DNA of 36,081 nt from Clostridium sp. D43t1_170807_H7. Lineage in GTDB: Bacteria; Bacillota; Clostridia; Clostridiales; Clostridiaceae. The translations under genes and the position numbers were made by a program. Below the pieces are notes generated by a model, which was not told where the DNA came from, ran no database searches, and saw nothing but the letters and a program-made list of their open reading frames with translations. Below, piece by piece: positions 24,243-35,200 of this stretch. How positions within the stretch are numbered: the stretch's first letter is position 1; each line of letters begins with the position of its first letter. The stretch is from assembly GCF_015555905.1 (NCBI RefSeq), contig NZ_JADNLK010000025.1, positions 1 through 36,081 on the forward strand, written 5' to 3'.

Positions 24243-24848
24243 ATGTACGAATATATTAAGGGAAAATATATTGGGATTAATAAGGATTATGTTATCATAG
24301 AGAATAATGGTATTGGATATAAGATTTTTACATCAGGAGCAACTATGGCAGAAATGCCTAAGGTATCTGAAGAGGTTCAATTATATTTAGAACAAATAGT
24401 AAGAGAAGACTTTATAGGATTATATGGATTTAAAGATAGAGAAGAGTTAGAAATGTTTAAGTTACTTATTTCAATAAGTGGAGTAGGAGCAAAAGCTGCT
24501 TTATCTTTACTTTCAATAAGCAGAATAAATAATTTAAAATATGCAATAATTATGGAAGATGACAAGCATTTATGCAGAGCGCCTGGAATTGGGAAGAAAA
24601 CTGCAGGAAGAATAATATTAGAACTTAAAGATAAGATTAAAACAGATGAAGTTTCTGAAGGTGTTGATATTCAACAAGGGTTTGAGGATATTGCACCAAG
24701 TAATAGTAATGCAATAGGTGAAGCTCTTGGAGCATTATTAGCTCTTGGATATTCAGAAAAAGAAGCTGAAAATGCACTAAAGAAAGTAAATAGACAAGAA
24801 TCTGTAGAAAATATTATTAAGGAATGTTTAAGAGTATTAATGGGATAG
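24243..24848 (+). CDS. ruvA: Holliday junction helicase subunit RuvA
   Basis: A 201-residue DNA-binding subunit of the RuvAB branch-migration complex, which tetramerises on Holliday junctions. It shows the N-terminal OB fold ('[12 protein letters not shown]'), helix-hairpin-helix motifs '[13 protein letters not shown]' and '[19 protein letters not shown]', and the C-terminal three-helix domain that contacts RuvB ('[16 protein letters not shown]'). ATG 24243 has AGGGGG 6 nt upstream, whereas the in-frame ATG at 24237 directly abuts that site. It heads the apparent ruvA-ruvB-queA-tgt operon. Confidence 0.96.
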   Translation: MYEYIKGKYIGINKDYVIIENNGIGYKIFTSGATMAEMPKVSEEVQLYLEQIVREDFIGLYGFKDREELEMFKLLISISGVGAKAALSLLSISRINNLKYAIIMEDDKHLCRAPGIGKKTAGRIILELKDKIKTDEVSEGVDIQQGFEDIAPSNSNAIGEALGALLALGYSEKEAENALKKVNRQESVENIIKECLRVLMG

Positions 24849-24859
24849 AGGTGATAGAT

Positions 24860-25891
24860 TTGGAGAGAATTATCACTCCAGATGAGATTCTGGAAGATGG
24901 AAACAGTGAGTTAAGTTTAAGACCTCAGAAAATTAATGAGTATATAGGGCAAGATAAAGTAAAAGAAAGACTTAATATTTTTATTACAGCAGCTAAAAGA
25001 AGAAATGAAGCATTAGACCATGTATTATTGTATGGACCACCAGGATTAGGTAAAACAACATTAGCTAATATTATAGCGAAAGAAATGGGTGGAGATTTAA
25101 AAATAACTTCAGGGCCAGCAATTGAGAGAGCAGGAGATTTAGCGGCTATACTAACAACATTAAAAGATAATGATGTTTTATTTATCGATGAAATACATAG
25201 ATTAAATAGAAGCGTTGAAGAAATACTTTATCCAGCAATGGAAGATTATGCTTTAGATATAGTTATAGGAAAAGGAGCTGCAGCTAAATCTATCAGATTA
25301 GATTTACCGCATTTTACTTTAATTGGAGCAACAACTAGAATTGGGATGTTAACTTCTCCATTAAGAGATAGATTCGGAGTTCTTTGTGATATGGTATATT
25401 ATACAGAAGAACAGTTAAAGGAAATAATTGTTCGTTCTGCCTTTGTATTAGGTTGTAATATAACTGAAGAAGGGGCATATGAAATAGCTAGACGTTCTAG
25501 AGGAACACCAAGAATTGCAAATAGATTATTAAAAAGAGTTAGAGATTATGCTGAAGTTTACTCTGATTGTTTAATTAGTTATAAAGAAGCAAAAGCAGCT
25601 CTTGAACTTTTAGAGGTAGATGCTCAAGGTTTTGATAGAGTTGATAATAAGATATTAGAAGCTATTATTGATAATTTTAATGGGGGACCTGTAGGAATAG
25701 AAACATTATCTTATTTTATAGGTGAAGAACTTGGAACTATAGAAGATGTTTATGAACCTTATCTTCTTCAAAAGGGATTTATAGTTAGAACTGCTAGAGG
25801 AAGAACAGCAACAGATAAAGCATATAGTCATTTAGGAAGATCAAGAGGTAAAAAAGTTACAAAAAGACAAACTAGTTTTTTTGAAAGTTAG
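24860..25891 (+). CDS. ruvB: Holliday junction helicase motor RuvB
   Basis: A 343-residue AAA+ ATPase driving branch migration. Walker A 'GPPGLGKT' (59-66), Walker B 'FIDEIH' (about 108-113), sensor 'GATTRIG', and the C-terminal winged helix with '[17 protein letters not shown]' are intact. The frame is open further upstream inside ruvA; the TTG at 24860, preceded by GAGGTGA 5 nt away, gives the normal N terminus '(M)ERIITPDEI' and leaves 11 nt after ruvA. A GTG at 24851 is the alternative. Translational coupling with ruvA and queA is likely. Confidence 0.96.
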   Translation: MERIITPDEILEDGNSELSLRPQKINEYIGQDKVKERLNIFITAAKRRNEALDHVLLYGPPGLGKTTLANIIAKEMGGDLKITSGPAIERAGDLAAILTTLKDNDVLFIDEIHRLNRSVEEILYPAMEDYALDIVIGKGAAAKSIRLDLPHFTLIGATTRIGMLTSPLRDRFGVLCDMVYYTEEQLKEIIVRSAFVLGCNITEEGAYEIARRSRGTPRIANRLLKRVRDYAEVYSDCLISYKEAKAALELLEVDAQGFDRVDNKILEAIIDNFNGGPVGIETLSYFIGEELGTIEDVYEPYLLQKGFIVRTARGRTATDKAYSHLGRSRGKKVTKRQTSFFES

Positions 25892-25901
25892 GAGATATAT
25901 A

Positions 25902-26927
25902 ATGAAAACAAGTGATTTTGATTTTTACTTACCAGAGGAGCTTATAGCTCAACATCCATTAGAAAAAAGAGATTATTCAAGATTAATGGTTTTAGATAAG
26001 GCTACTGGAGAAATAGAACATAAGCATTTTTATGATGTTTTAGATTATTTAAATGAAGGAGATACTTTAGTTTTAAATAATACTAGAGTAATGCCTGCAA
26101 GACTTATAGGAGAAAAAGTAGAAAGTGGAGGTAAAATTGAATTTTTACTTTTAAAAAGAATTGAAGGCGATAAATGGGAATGTTTAGCGAAACCAGGTAA
26201 AAGAGCTAAGATAGGAACTGAATTTACATTTGGTAGTGGGAAATTAAAGTGTAAAGTTGTAGATATTGTAGAAGAAGGAAATAGAATAATTGAATTTTCT
26301 TATGATGGGATATTTGAACAAGTTTTAGATGAATTAGGAGAAATGCCATTACCACCTTACATAACAGAAAGACTTGATGATAGGGAAAGATATCAAACAG
26401 TTTATTCTAAAGAACAAGGATCAGCAGCAGCACCAACAGCAGGATTACATTTTACTAAGGAACTTTTAGAAAAAGTAAAAGAAAAAGGTGTAAATATTGC
26501 ATATGTAACGTTACATGTAGGGCTAGGTACATTTAGACCAGTTAAAGTTGATGATGTAAATGAGCATGTTATGCATTCAGAGTTTTATCAATTAGATGAA
26601 GAAAATGCAAATATAATTAATGAGACCAAAAAACGTGGAAATAAGATTATTTCAGTAGGAACAACTTCTACTAGAACATTAGAAACTATTGGAGATGAAA
26701 ATGGGTTTGTTAAAGCTCAAAGTGGATGGACTAATATATTTATTTATCCAGGATATAAGTTTAAAGTAGTAGACAATCTTATTACTAATTTCCACTTACC
26801 TGAATCAACATTAATAATGTTAGTTTCAGCTTTAGCTGGAAAAGAAAAGGTAATGAATGCTTATAATGAAGCTGTAAAAGAAAGATATAGATTCTTCTCT
26901 TTTGGAGATTCAATGATAATAAAATAA
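25902..26927 (+). CDS. queA: QueA, S-adenosylmethionine:tRNA ribosyltransferase-isomerase
   Basis: A 341-residue enzyme that transfers and isomerises the ribosyl part of AdoMet onto preQ1-modified tRNA, giving epoxyqueuosine. Hallmarks: '[19 protein letters not shown]' at the N terminus, '[10 protein letters not shown]', '[10 protein letters not shown]', '[13 protein letters not shown]' and 'GTTSTRTLE'. Full length. ATG 25902 is 8 nt after AGGAG; the gene begins 10 nt after ruvB ends. It works after Tgt, encoded next. Confidence 0.96.
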   Translation: MKTSDFDFYLPEELIAQHPLEKRDYSRLMVLDKATGEIEHKHFYDVLDYLNEGDTLVLNNTRVMPARLIGEKVESGGKIEFLLLKRIEGDKWECLAKPGKRAKIGTEFTFGSGKLKCKVVDIVEEGNRIIEFSYDGIFEQVLDELGEMPLPPYITERLDDRERYQTVYSKEQGSAAAPTAGLHFTKELLEKVKEKGVNIAYVTLHVGLGTFRPVKVDDVNEHVMHSEFYQLDEENANIINETKKRGNKIISVGTTSTRTLETIGDENGFVKAQSGWTNIFIYPGYKFKVVDNLITNFHLPESTLIMLVSALAGKEKVMNAYNEAVKERYRFFSFGDSMIIK

Positions 26928-26957
26928 TAAAAACATAAGTTAAAAGGACGTGAAGTT

Positions 26958-28097
26958 TTGAGTAAAAGATATACACTGTTAAAAAAAGACGGTAAAGCAA
27001 GAAGAGGAAGATTTGAAACACCGCATGGAACAATAGAAACACCAGTATTTATGAATGTTGGAACTTTAGCTGCAATTAAAGGTGGAGTTTCTTCTATGGA
27101 CTTAAAAGAAATAGGATGTCAAGTTGAACTTTCAAATACATATCACTTACATTTAAGACCATCTGATAAAGTGGTGGCTAAAATGGGTGGATTACATAAG
27201 TTTATGAATTGGGATAGACCTATATTAACTGACTCAGGTGGATTCCAAGTATTCTCATTATCATCAATGAGAAAGATTAAAGAAGAGGGAGTTTACTTTA
27301 ATTCACATATAGATGGTAAAAAGATATTCATGGGACCAGAAGAATCAATGCAAATTCAAAGTAATTTAGCATCAACAATAGCTATGGCTTTTGATGAATG
27401 TATACCAAACCCATCAACTAGAGAATATGTAATAAATTCAGTTGCAAGAACAAATAGATGGTTAGATAGATGTATAGCTGAAATGAATAGATTAAATTCA
27501 TTACCTGATACAATAAATAAGGAACAAATGCTTTTTGGTATTAACCAAGGTGGTTGTTATGAAGACATAAGAATAGAGCATGCTAAGCACTTAGCAAAAC
27601 TAGATATGGATGGTTATGCAATTGGTGGTTTAGCAGTTGGTGAAACTCATGAAGAAATGTATAGAATTATTGATGCAGTAGTTCCACATTTACCAGAAGA
27701 TAAGCCAATATACTTAATGGGAGTTGGTACTCCAGAAAACATACTAGAAGCTGTAGATAGAGGTGTTGACTTCTTTGACTGCGTTCTTCCAGCTAGAAAT
27801 GGTAGACATGGTCATGTATTTACAGGTGAAGGTAAAATAAACTTAATGAATGCTAAGTTTGAATTAGATGAAAGACCAATAGATGAAGGATGTCAATGTC
27901 CTGCTTGTAAGCACTATACAAGAAGCTATATAAGACATTTATTTAAAGCAAAAGAAATGTTAGCTTTAAGACTATGTGTATTACATAATCTGTATTTCTA
28001 TAATAAATTAATGGAAGATATAAGAAATGCTATTGATAATGGTACATATAGTGAATTTAAAGAGCAAAAACTTAGAGAGTGGAATATAAAAAAATAA
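26958..28097 (+). CDS. tgt: tRNA-guanine transglycosylase
   Basis: A 379-residue enzyme exchanging guanine 34 of GUN anticodons for preQ1. D92 ('LTDSGGFQ'), D146 and nucleophile D274 ('FFDCVLPARNGR') are present, as are the zinc ligands C312, C314, C317 and H343. The start is TTG with AAAGGACGTG upstream, consistent with the family N terminus. 'TDSGGFQVFSL' and 'GVGTPENIL' match the bacterial type. Gene order ruvB-queA-tgt-yajC is conserved with Bacillus. QueT nearby suggests salvaged preQ1 or a related base as donor. Confidence 0.97.
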   Translation: MSKRYTLLKKDGKARRGRFETPHGTIETPVFMNVGTLAAIKGGVSSMDLKEIGCQVELSNTYHLHLRPSDKVVAKMGGLHKFMNWDRPILTDSGGFQVFSLSSMRKIKEEGVYFNSHIDGKKIFMGPEESMQIQSNLASTIAMAFDECIPNPSTREYVINSVARTNRWLDRCIAEMNRLNSLPDTINKEQMLFGINQGGCYEDIRIEHAKHLAKLDMDGYAIGGLAVGETHEEMYRIIDAVVPHLPEDKPIYLMGVGTPENILEAVDRGVDFFDCVLPARNGRHGHVFTGEGKINLMNAKFELDERPIDEGCQCPACKHYTRSYIRHLFKAKEMLALRLCVLHNLYFYNKLMEDIRNAIDNGTYSEFKEQKLREWNIKK

Positions 28098-28157
28098 ATT
28101 TAAATAATAGGTTTATGAATAATTTATTAAAGTTTAAAATATGAAGTGTTCATAGAA

Positions 28158-28186
28158 TTGACATATAAATTTAAATAAAGTATATT
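28158..28186 (+). promoter_or_regulatory. Strong promoter of yajC
   Basis: TTGACA (28158-28163), a 17-bp spacer and TATATT (28181-28186), about 65 bp before yajC. yajC and its neighbour can thus be transcribed separately from tgt. Confidence 0.82.
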
Positions 28187-28251
28187 ATTTAATACATAGT
28201 AAATATTACAATGTATTGCTTTTATTATAAATGTGAAGGGAAGGGATTCTA

Positions 28252-28527
28252 ATGGCACAATTATTAGCCACATTATTACCTTTAGTTGCAATGTTTGCAA
28301 TCATGTATTTCTTATTAATACTTCCAGAGAAGAAAAGAACTAAGAAGTATAATGAAATGTTATCAGCTTTAAAAGTAAATGATGAAGTTTTAACTAGAGG
28401 CGGAATAATTGGAAAAATCATAACAATTGAAGAAGATCAAATGGTTATCCAATCAGGCCCAGATAGAGTAAGATTTAGAGTAACAAAAAATTCTATAGCT
28501 CAAAAATTAAATAAAGACGTTGCATAA
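28252..28527 (+). CDS. yajC: Preprotein translocase subunit YajC
   Basis: A 91-residue inner-membrane protein associated with the SecDF complex. One N-terminal membrane helix (about 6-24, 'LPLVAMFAIMYFLLILPEKK') and a small cytoplasmic beta domain with 'LKVNDEVLTRGGIIGKI' typify YajC. AAGGGAAGGGAT precedes the start. It lies in the normal synteny position after tgt, under its own consensus promoter. Confidence 0.95.
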   Translation: MAQLLATLLPLVAMFAIMYFLLILPEKKRTKKYNEMLSALKVNDEVLTRGGIIGKIITIEEDQMVIQSGPDRVRFRVTKNSIAQKLNKDVA

Positions 28528-28538
28528 TAAAGAATATT

Positions 28539-28575
28539 ACCCCCTTCTAGTTCATAGAATGAACTAGAAGGGGGT
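28539..28575 (+). promoter_or_regulatory. 16-bp hairpin enclosing the next gene's Shine-Dalgarno
   Basis: ACCCCCTTCTAGTTCA (28539-28554) pairs perfectly with TGAACTAGAAGGGGGT (28560-28575). The right arm contains the only good ribosome site (AGGGGG) for the gene starting at 28582. There is no T run, so it is not a standard terminator; sequestration of translation is the simplest reading. Confidence 0.7.
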
Positions 28576-28581
28576 GTTCTT

Positions 28582-28959
28582 ATGGAGTGGAAAGATTATT
28601 TTGGAAATGTTCTAAAGGGAGTTGTTGGATCGGTTGCAATAGTTACCATATTAACTGCTATTTTTTCATTAATTATGAGTTTTGTAGAAATTAGTCCTGG
28701 TATAGATAGTGCTATTAATGTTGGAATAACAAGTATAAGTTTAATATTTGGAACAATATTAGCGGCTAAATTATATGGACATAAGGGCTGGTTAATAGGT
28801 CTTTCAGTTGGTGTATTATTTTACATAGCTTTATATGCCATAGGAGTTTTATTTGGAGCTGAAGCTACTTTAGGATTATATGATTTGATGAAATTTTCAC
28901 TTTGTGTGTTAGTAGGTATTCTTTCAGGTATGTTAGGAATTAATTTAGGAAGAGATTAA
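28582..28959 (+). CDS. YrzE-like (TIGR04086-type) membrane protein
   Basis: A 125-residue protein with four hydrophobic segments (about 12-35, 44-63, 70-92 and 101-122), matching the small four-helix family I know as TIGR04086/YrzE, found beside yajC in Firmicutes. Function unknown. Its ribosome site is buried in a perfect hairpin, so expression may be conditional or need processing. It shares the yajC promoter and ends before a terminator. Confidence 0.78.
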   Translation: MEWKDYFGNVLKGVVGSVAIVTILTAIFSLIMSFVEISPGIDSAINVGITSISLIFGTILAAKLYGHKGWLIGLSVGVLFYIALYAIGVLFGAEATLGLYDLMKFSLCVLVGILSGMLGINLGRD

Positions 28960-28964
28960 AAAAT

Positions 28965-29001
28965 AAGAGAGGTATATTTAAAATTTAGATATACCTTTCT
29001 T
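28965..29001 (+). terminator. Terminator after yrzE-like gene
   Basis: AAGAGAGGTATAT (28965-28977) pairs with ATATACCTTTCTT (28989-29001), one G-T, with a T-rich 3' arm. Confidence 0.75.
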
Positions 29002-29162
29002 AAACTTTAACCTATAATTATATCATTTTTATAGAACAAATAAATTATTTTTTTAGATATTTGTAATAAAATACAAAAAATAAAAAAATATAGAAAACAA
29101 TTAAGTAATGATTTACAATATTAATGTAAGGTAAATTTAAAAATAGACTAAATATAATCAAT

Positions 29163-29177
29163 ATGGCAACGATTTCT
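29163..29177 (+). promoter_or_regulatory. Possible CcpA (cre) site before amylopullulanase
   Basis: ATGGCAACGATTTCT fits the cre consensus WTGNAANCGNWNNCW with one mismatch, 58 bp before the start. Catabolite control of a starch-degrading gene is expected, but a single-mismatch match can be chance. Confidence 0.4.
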
Positions 29178-29234
29178 AAAGTTTGTATATGATATTAAAC
29201 TATTTTTAAATTAAAAAATAGGGAGGAGATTTTT

Positions 29235-32200
29235 ATGAAGAAAAAAGGAGCTTTAAAGTACAAATGGCAAATATCAATTATGACATTAGTATTCTTTTGC
29301 TTAAGCTTGGTACCGTTTCCCAATGGATTTGTTGATGCTTTAGCAGAAACTATATTAAAAAGTCCTGTAATTAATAGTGACGGAACAGTTACATTTAATT
29401 ATCAAGGTAATGGTACAGAGAATGCTGTAAAAGTAAAAGGTGAATTTAGCAGTTGGAATACAATTGATATGGAAAAGGGTGAGAATGATATTTGGACAAC
29501 CACTGTTGAAGGAATATCAGGAATAAATCAATATGGAATAGTAACATGGTCACCAGATACAGTAGACCAAGAATTGGGAGATTGGCAAGGTGATCCATTA
29601 AACTCATATGAAAAAGATGGTAATCCAGCTGTAGTGGTTAATCCACAAGTTAGCAATGGGAGTGTTACATTATATTACTTAGGTAATGGAACAGAAACTA
29701 GAGTAGCTGTTAAAGGTTCTTTTGATGAAGACTGGGGAGTTTTACATGAAATGACTAATGAGAGTAGCACTAATATTTGGTCTGTAACTATGGATGTAGA
29801 ACCAGGTAATTATGAGTATGGCATAGTAACATGGTCACCAGATACAGTAGAGCAAGAATGGGGGGATTGGCAAGGTGATCCTTTAAATCCTAAACATTCA
29901 GAGGATGGTAATTTTGCTTCTAATGCATTACTTACAGTTAAAGCTGAAGAACCAGCTGCTTTAATAAGTCCACAAATTAATGAAGATGGGACTGTAACAT
30001 TTAGAGCTGAATATGAAGGAGAAGCTTTATATTTAATTGGTTCTATGGTTAATTGGGATGTAAGTAAAGAAATAAAAATGGAAAAAAATGAAGATGGTAT
30101 TTTTACAACTACTATTAATTTAGATCCGGGAACTTATCAATATAAGTTTAAACCAAATTCAGGTGATAACTGGGAAGGTTCATTTGCAGATGCATTAAAT
30201 GTTGAAACTGATGCAGATGGGAATTCAGTTGTTGTTGTACCTAAAGGTGCAGAAAAGAAGCTTGTAAAAGTTAGATTTATAAAAGAGGATGAAAGTAAAT
30301 ATGAAAACTGGGGATTCTGGACATGGTATCCAGGACAAACAGGAGAGTTTGTAAAGTTTGACTATATAGACAAAGAAGGAGCTTATGCTATTTTAGAGTT
30401 ACCATCTCAAGTAACAGAAGGTGAACTTGGAATTATAGTTAAACAAGGAGAAGGATGGGATAATAAAGCTACTGGAGATTTAAAATATGAAATCTCAGAA
30501 TTAAATAATGATAATAATGAAATAGTTGTAACTTATGGTGAAAAAGATAGCCCAGAAAGTGTTGTTCAAAGAGCATTTATAAGGGAATATGAAGAATTGA
30601 CTGTTAATATTCATTATAAGAGAAATAAGAAAGATTATGATAATTGGAATATATGGTATTGGTTAGATGGTGGTGATGGAGATACTTTAAACTTTATATC
30701 TGATGATTCTTATGGAAAAGTAGCTACTAAAGTTTATAATAATCAAACTAATAATACAAGATTAGGTTTCCTTGTAAAGAGAACTGAGGGAAGCAATGAG
30801 TGGGCTGAAAAAGATATAGATACTAATAGATTTATTGATTTACGTCATGTATCTAATGATGGAACTTTAGATATATATATTTCTCAAGGAGTTGAGGAAG
30901 TTTCATATCATCAACCATTAGTTGAAAGAGAAGTAACAGATTTAGATGGGCAAGTAAATGGTAATATGTTATATCACAATTCTTGGGATAGTTTATATAA
31001 ATACCCATTTGGAGCAGTTACTGAAGGAACTGATGTTACAGTAAGAATGCATGCACAAAAAAATGACTTACAATATGCTAGAGTATTAGTTAGAAATACA
31101 AGTACTAATAGATCAGACCTTTACAATATGGAAAAGGTGTCAACTATAACTGTAGATGAAGAAGAAGTTGATATATGGGAAGCAACATTTACTCCAGATG
31201 AAATTGGTGTTTATGGATATAAATTTATTGCTGGTGATGGAGACATAGTAAAATATTATGTTGAAGATGGTTATGAAGGAAAGAGCGGAACTGTAGGAGA
31301 TAGAAATGGTTTATCATTCCAATTAACTGTTTATGATAAAGACTATAAAACTCCAGACTGGATGAAAGAAGCAGTTGTATATCAAATATTCCCAGATAGA
31401 TTTAATAATGGAGATACATCAAATGATGATAATAAAACAAATGCTAGAGGAGAAGAGCCAATAGAAACACCTGAATCATGGTATTCACTTCCTGATAATC
31501 CTAGACTAGGAGAAAATGGAGTAGATGATATTAATGGAGCATATTCAGGAGATGGAATTTGGTCAAATGATTTCTTTGGTGGAGATATAAAAGGTATCCA
31601 AGAAAAATTAGATTATTTACAAGAATTAGGAGTAAATACATTATATTTAAATCCTATTGCAGCTGCATCATCAAATCATAAATATGATGCTACTGATTAT
31701 AAGTCATTAGATCCAATGTTTGGAACAGAAAAAGAGTTTAAGGCATTTACTGCAGAATTAAAGAAAAGAGATATGCATTTAATAGTTGATGGTGTATTTA
31801 ACCATGTTGGAGATGATTCAATTTATTTTGATAGATATGGTAAATATGATACTGTTGGTGCTTATGAATATTGGGCATATGTTTATGATGCTATGAATAA
31901 AGAAGGCATATCAGAAGAGGAAGCAAGAGAAAAAGCTGATAAATACTTTGTTAAGAATGGACAAACATTCAGTGAAGAAAAATGGCACTTATGGTTTAAT
32001 ATTAAAAATGAAAAAGTAGACGTTGGAACAACAACTGAAAGATATAGCTATCAAGGATGGTGGGGATATGATTCTTTACCAGAATTTAAATCATTAACAA
32101 AGGAAGAGGCTATAGAATTAGGATTAGCAAGTAAAAAAGACGAGTTTGTTGTTAAAGCAAGTGAATGGAACAATAAAGAATTAGTTGACTATATATACAA

Positions 32201-35200
32201 GGACAAAGATTCAGTAGCTAAACAATGGATTAATTGGGGAGCTGATGGATGGAGACTTGATGTTGCTAATGAAGTTGATACTATATTCTGGAATGATTTT
32301 AGAGAAGAAATGAAAGCTCATAATTCTGAAACACTTATTTTAGGTGAAATTTGGGATGATGCATCTAAATATTTTATTGGAGATCAATATGATTCAGTAA
32401 TGAACTATAGAATAAGAGCTGCTTTAATTGATTATTTAAAAAATGGAAATGCTACAAGATTAAATGATACTTTAATGGCAGTTTATGAAGATTATCCAGC
32501 AGAAGCTTTCTATGCATTAATGAACTTAATGGGTTCACATGACGTTGCTAGAGCAATTTATGTTTTAGGTGGTGGAAGTGACACTGCTGAGAGAGCTGAA
32601 TTTGGAGATTATAATGAAGAGTTAGGAAAGCAAAGATTAAAGCTTGCAGCTTTATTTGAATTTGGATATGCAGGGGCTCCTACTATTTATTATGGAGATG
32701 AAGCTGGAGTAACTGGTTCTAAGGATCCAGACTGTAGAAGAAGTTATCCATGGGGTAATGAAGATGAGTCATTAGTTAGTTTCTATGAAGCCATTGGAAG
32801 TGTTAGAGAAAATAATAAAGATTTATTCTCTCATGGAGATTTAACAACATTATATACAGGTACAGAAGGTGTATATGTATATGGAAGAACTTATAATAAT
32901 GAGCATGCTATAGTAGCAGTAAATCCAACTAATACTGATGCTACAGTAACTTTAGAGTTAAATAAGTTTACTGGAAATGGTACAGAGTTTGTTGATGGAT
33001 TAGATAATAATTATAAAGTAGAAGTAAAAGACGGAAAAGTTCAAATTACTATACCAGCTATGACTGGACGTATGATGGTAAGTTCAAATGTTGTAGAGTT
33101 ACCAAATACTATAGATAATTTAAAAGCAGAAGAAAGAGATAGTGAAGTTGCTTTATCTTGGAAGGAAGTTGAAGGAGCTAAAGAATATAGAGTTTATATT
33201 TCAAGATTTGAAGGAAGTCTAGAAGAAGAAGTAAAAACTGTAACTACTAATAATGCTGTAATAAGCGAGTTAGTTAATGGTGAAAGAGTATACTTTGCAG
33301 TAAGTGTTATAGATGAAAATGGAAATGAATCTCCTTTAACTTGGAGTGAAGGTGTAACACCACATTCAATAATTACATGGTATGGAAATCTTACAGATGT
33401 TACTGCAAATACTGTAGACATAGAAACTTTAATAAATGTAAATGCAGAAGTATTTATTGAAAATGTATCTAATGCTGAAGGAGTGTCACCTGGATTAGTA
33501 GGAAGATTATTAGTTAAGTATCCTGGAGATAAAGAATTTACTGTAGTAAGTGGAAAATATATAGGTGAAAAAGGTAATAATGATGAATTTATGGCATCAT
33601 TTATTGCAAATAAACCAGGTAAATACGAATATAAATTTGAATTTACTACTAAGGGAACTTATGGATTTAAAGATAAAAATTCTATAAAAACTACAGAATC
33701 AAAAACATTTGAATTAGCCTTAGGAGATAGCTTAGCTCCTATAGAATCAATAACTTTAGAAAAACCAGAACAGCAATCAGGAGAGGTTAACTTAAAATGG
33801 GCTACAACTGGTACAAATAATATTGCTTTATATGAAATTGTAAGAGATGGAAATGTAATTGCAAGAATTAAAGATGGTTCTCTTACATCTTATAAGGATA
33901 CAGATGTAACTAATAAGACTGAATATGAATATAAAGTAATTGCATATACAAATGGTGGTAGTAGTGTTGCATCTAAGCCTGTTACAGTAACACCTGATTT
34001 AGTAATGGTTGAAGTAACATTTAAGTTACATGCTCCTTCATATACACCACTTGATGCTGTAATAACTATGCCAGGTGCAATGAATGGATGGGATGTTAAT
34101 TCATGGGAAATGAGTAGAAATGGTGCTGTAACAACTGTCTGGTCTTATACTATCTCTGTTTTAGAAGGAGAAACTATTGAATATAAGTATGTTAAAGGTT
34201 GTAGCTGGGATCAAGAAGCTCTTATGAATTATTCTAATCCTAAGGCAGCAAACCAAAGTAAGTATGGATGTACAACTGGTGAAGGTGGAAATGAAAAAGT
34301 TATTGTTGTAAATCAAGGCGATGGAAAAATGGTTGTAGAAAATGAAGTAATAAGATGGAAGGATATGCCTGTTGTTATTTCAGATCCTTCAACTGGAAGT
34401 TATACTAAAAATGAAACTATAGTAGTTAAAGGAAATGCAATGTTAGATCCTAACTTAACTATAAATGGTGAGCAAGTTGAAGTTGATGAAAATGGTAACT
34501 TTGCTCATGAAGTTAAATTAGAACTTGGATTAAATAATATAGCAGTTCATATTGAACCAAAAGAAGAGAATATTAATAATCCAGATTTATTTAACAATAA
34601 TGAAGAAGCTATTGGATTTGCCACTAAAGATTTAACTTTAGATATTACTAGATTAGGTGAAGGAGAAGAGATGCCTGAGGAACCTGGAGAAGGTGAAGAA
34701 GAAATTGTTATAGTAAAAACACATTTACAAATAGCTGTAGAAGAGGCTGAAAAAATATCAGAATCTAATCTTAAAGATATAGTGCCTGCAGTTGTTAAAG
34801 AGTTTAAGGCTGCACTTGAAGAAGCTAAAGTAATATTAGCTAAGGAAGATGCTACTCAAGAAGAGATTAATAAATCATTTGATAGATTAAGTAAAGTAAT
34901 GCAAATGTTATCCTTCAAAAAGGGAGATAAGGAACAGTTAATTTTACTAGTAGAAAAAATTGAGTCATTAAAAGCTGAGGATTATTTTGAAGATACTTGG
35001 AATAATGTTCAAGTGGTATTATCTAAAGCAAAAGATGTAATTGCTAATGAAAATGCTATGGAAGAAGAAGTTGCTAGTGTTTATGATGAATTAGTAAGGT
35101 CATTCTTAAATTTAAGATTAAAACCAAACAAAGATATGTTAAATGATTTAATAAATAAAGCTGAATCATTAGTTTCAAGTGACTATACACCTGAAACATG

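Noticed and set aside
28539..28575. Intrinsic terminator after yajC
   Set aside because: The stem is strong but no T run follows, and the ribosome site of the next gene is inside it.
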